Origin: an uncultured Collinsella sp.
Lineage (GTDB): Bacteria > Actinomycetota > Coriobacteriia > Coriobacteriales > Coriobacteriaceae
Direction: 5' to 3'
Length of the DNA stretch: 16,276 nt
NCBI GenBank assembly: GCA_902490095.1
Contig: CABUCQ010000040.1
Location: 1-16,276, forward strand
This document shows positions 14,784-16,276 of the stretch, piece after piece. The first letter of the stretch is position 1. Each line of letters starts with the position of its first letter. Under the pieces are notes generated by a model. It ran no database searches, was not told where the DNA came from, and was given only the letters and a program-made list of their open reading frames with translations. A program made the translations under genes and the position numbers.

Positions 14784-16276
14784 ATGGCAAAAGTCCGTGT
14801 GTCCACCCTGGCCAAAGAGTTCGGCATGACCTCCAAGGAACTGATGGGTCATCTCGCCGAAATGAAGATTCCCGCTAAGTCCGCTTCCTCCGCCCTGGAG
14901 GACGCTTACGTCGCTATGGTCCGCAAGCAGCTCGCCTCGGTGATCGAGGCCCGCGCTCAGGAAGTCGAGGCCGCTAAGCAGGCCGAGGAGCAGGCGGCTG
15001 CCGCCGAGGAGGCTGCACGCGCCGCCGAGGCCGAGCGCGAGCGCATCGCCGCCGAGAAGGCACGCGAGGAGGAGCGCCGCCAGTTTGCCGCAGCCCAGGC
15101 TGCCGAGGAGGCCGCCCGCGCCGAGGCCGAGGCCAAGAAGAAAGCCGAGCAGGAGCGCCTCGCCCGCGAGAAGGAGGAGGCTGCCCGCGAGGCCCAGCGC
15201 CGCGCCGTTCCCGCTTCCGACTCCGGTTCGCGCTTCCGTTCGCTGCTCGACCAGATCGCCGCACAGGAGACCGTGCTCAAGGAGAAGAAGGACGCCGAGG
15301 AGAAGGCCAAGGCCGAGCGCGCCGCCGAGCGCGGCAACCGTCGTGGCGGCAACAACGACCGTCGCGGTGGCCGTCGTAACGATCGCAACGCCTCCGACAA
15401 CAACTCCGAGCGCAACGCCTCCGAGAACCGTTCGCACAGCCATCGCACCAATGCCAGCAACAACGTCGCTGCCGGCATGGACTTCCCCAACCCCGACAAG
15501 CAGGGTAAGGGCAAGAAGCGCAAGGGCGGTCACAACAACGAAGAGGACCACTACAGCCGCATGGCTCGCGAGGCCGAGGAGTACAGCCGCGAGAAGGTGC
15601 TCGAGGAGGCTCGTGCTGCCGTCGAGGAGGCCTCTCGCGAGTCCACTGGTCGCCGCAAAAAGCGCAAGGAGAAGCGTGAGCGCGAGGCTGCAAAGGCTCA
15701 GGAGGAGCGTAAGATTGAAGAGGCGCTGGCCCAGGGCGTGAACCCCGAGGACCTCGACGCCATCAAGGTCTCCCAGGGCGTTACCGTCCAGGAGCTCGCC
15801 GAGGCGCTCGACGTTCCGGCCAACGACATCATCAAGCGCCTGTTCCTGCTGGGCACGCCGCTCACGATGACGCAGTCCATGTCCGACGACCTCGTCGAGC
15901 TCGTTGCCGACGACCTGGGCCGTCAGATCAAGATCATCACCCCCGAGGAGGAGAACACCTTCTCGTTCTACGACGATCCCGCCGACCTTAAGCCGCGTGC
16001 CCCGGTCGTCACCGTCATGGGCCACGTCGACCACGGCAAGACTTCGCTGCTCGACGCCATCCGTCACACCGGCGTCGCTGCCGGCGAGGCGGGCGGCATT
16101 ACGCAGGCCATCGGCGCTTCGCAGGTCATGATCAACGACCGCAAGATCACCTTCATCGATACCCCCGGTCACGCCACCTTTACGGCCATGCGTGCCCGCG
16201 GCGCCAAGGTGACCGACATCGTCATTCTGATCGTGGCTGCCGACGACGGCGTCATGCCCCAGACCATCGAGTCAAT
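14784..16276 (+). CDS. infB: Translation initiation factor IF-2 (3' truncated by window)
   Basis: IF-2 is the GTPase that places initiator tRNA on the 30S subunit. The first 497 residues are visible from ATG 14784, with AGGTGA (14772-14777) as ribosome site. An IF2_N domain occupies about 1-50 (VRVSTLAKEFGMTSKELM). A long Ala/Glu/Arg-rich helical region follows at about 55-135, then an Arg/Gly/Asn-rich low-complexity linker (183-229) and a second charged helix. A second IF2_N domain spans 319-380. The G domain begins with G1 GHVDHGKT (413-420), the switch-I segment GGITQ (437-441, followed by AIGA where GGITQHIGA is common) and G3 DTPGH (459-463). The remaining G domain, domain II and fMet-tRNA-binding end lie beyond the window. 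Confidence 0.97.
   Translation, partial: MAKVRVSTLAKEFGMTSKELMGHLAEMKIPAKSASSALEDAYVAMVRKQLASVIEARAQEVEAAKQAEEQAAAAEEAARAAEAERERIAAEKAREEERRQFAAAQAAEEAARAEAEAKKKAEQERLAREKEEAAREAQRRAVPASDSGSRFRSLLDQIAAQETVLKEKKDAEEKAKAERAAERGNRRGGNNDRRGGRRNDRNASDNNSERNASENRSHSHRTNASNNVAAGMDFPNPDKQGKGKKRKGGHNNEEDHYSRMAREAEEYSREKVLEEARAAVEEASRESTGRRKKRKEKREREAAKAQEERKIEEALAQGVNPEDLDAIKVSQGVTVQELAEALDVPANDIIKRLFLLGTPLTMTQSMSDDLVELVADDLGRQIKIITPEEENTFSFYDDPADLKPRAPVVTVMGHVDHGKTSLLDAIRHTGVAAGEAGGITQAIGASQVMINDRKITFIDTPGHATFTAMRARGAKVTDIVILIVAADDGVMPQTIES

Noticed and set aside
14745..16172. 475-codon open frame on the minus strand across infB
   Set aside because: The Leu/Gly-rich translation reflects the Glu/Ala/Lys codons of infB on the other strand.

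Overview
The window is GC-rich chromosomal DNA with strong Shine-Dalgarno sites, short or overlapping gene junctions and Gram-positive-type housekeeping genes. A Pel-like exopolysaccharide operon of the Gram-positive layout, a lipoprotein CotH, a 503-residue IMP dehydrogenase of unusual type and a rimP-nusA-infB block together suggest a high-GC anaerobic Actinobacterium, most likely Coriobacteriia (Collinsella-like). The taxon is an inference; no rRNA or other marker is present to settle it.

Region 1 (1-6698, plus strand) is a tightly packed operon. It holds the C-terminal end of a PelA/DUF2194-like protein, the glycosyltransferase pelF, the membrane protein pelG, a CotH-family lipoprotein, a stand-alone VTC-type (polyphosphate polymerase-like) domain protein and a DUF4956 membrane protein. 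Junctions are 3-nt gaps or overlaps of 4-14 nt, so the six genes are almost certainly co-transcribed and translationally coupled. The first three belong to synthesis, modification and export of a Pel-type cationic polysaccharide. The last three form a phosphate-chemistry-flavoured module whose role is not established. A hairpin without a U-tract closes the operon.

Region 2 (6811-8158) holds two convergent genes overlapping by 11 bp. One is a cystathionine gamma-synthase-like protein that appears to lack the PLP lysine and the N-terminal cofactor-binding segment. The other is a stand-alone ModE-type winged-helix regulator on the minus strand.

Region 3 (8343-12691) carries guaB, whose product aligns residue-for-residue with the remembered numbering of the Tritrichomonas foetus enzyme, and leuS. 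The 260-bp gap between them contains a perfect 17-bp-arm hairpin and a second, very large 119-nt inverted repeat with 29-bp arms.

Region 4 (12692-16276) is the transcription/translation block rimP-nusA-infB. It begins with the leuS terminator, a good sigma-A-like promoter and then a second complete intrinsic terminator inside the rimP leader, which looks like an attenuator. NusA has an acidic tail carrying a C-x9-C-x10-C-x2-H motif. The ylxR gene often found between nusA and infB is absent. infB runs off the window end.

No rRNA, tRNA, CRISPR array, insertion sequence or phage gene was recognised. No gene-free stretch exceeds 300 bases; the longest are 9855-10114 and 12692-12948, and both are filled largely by the regulatory or structured elements listed.
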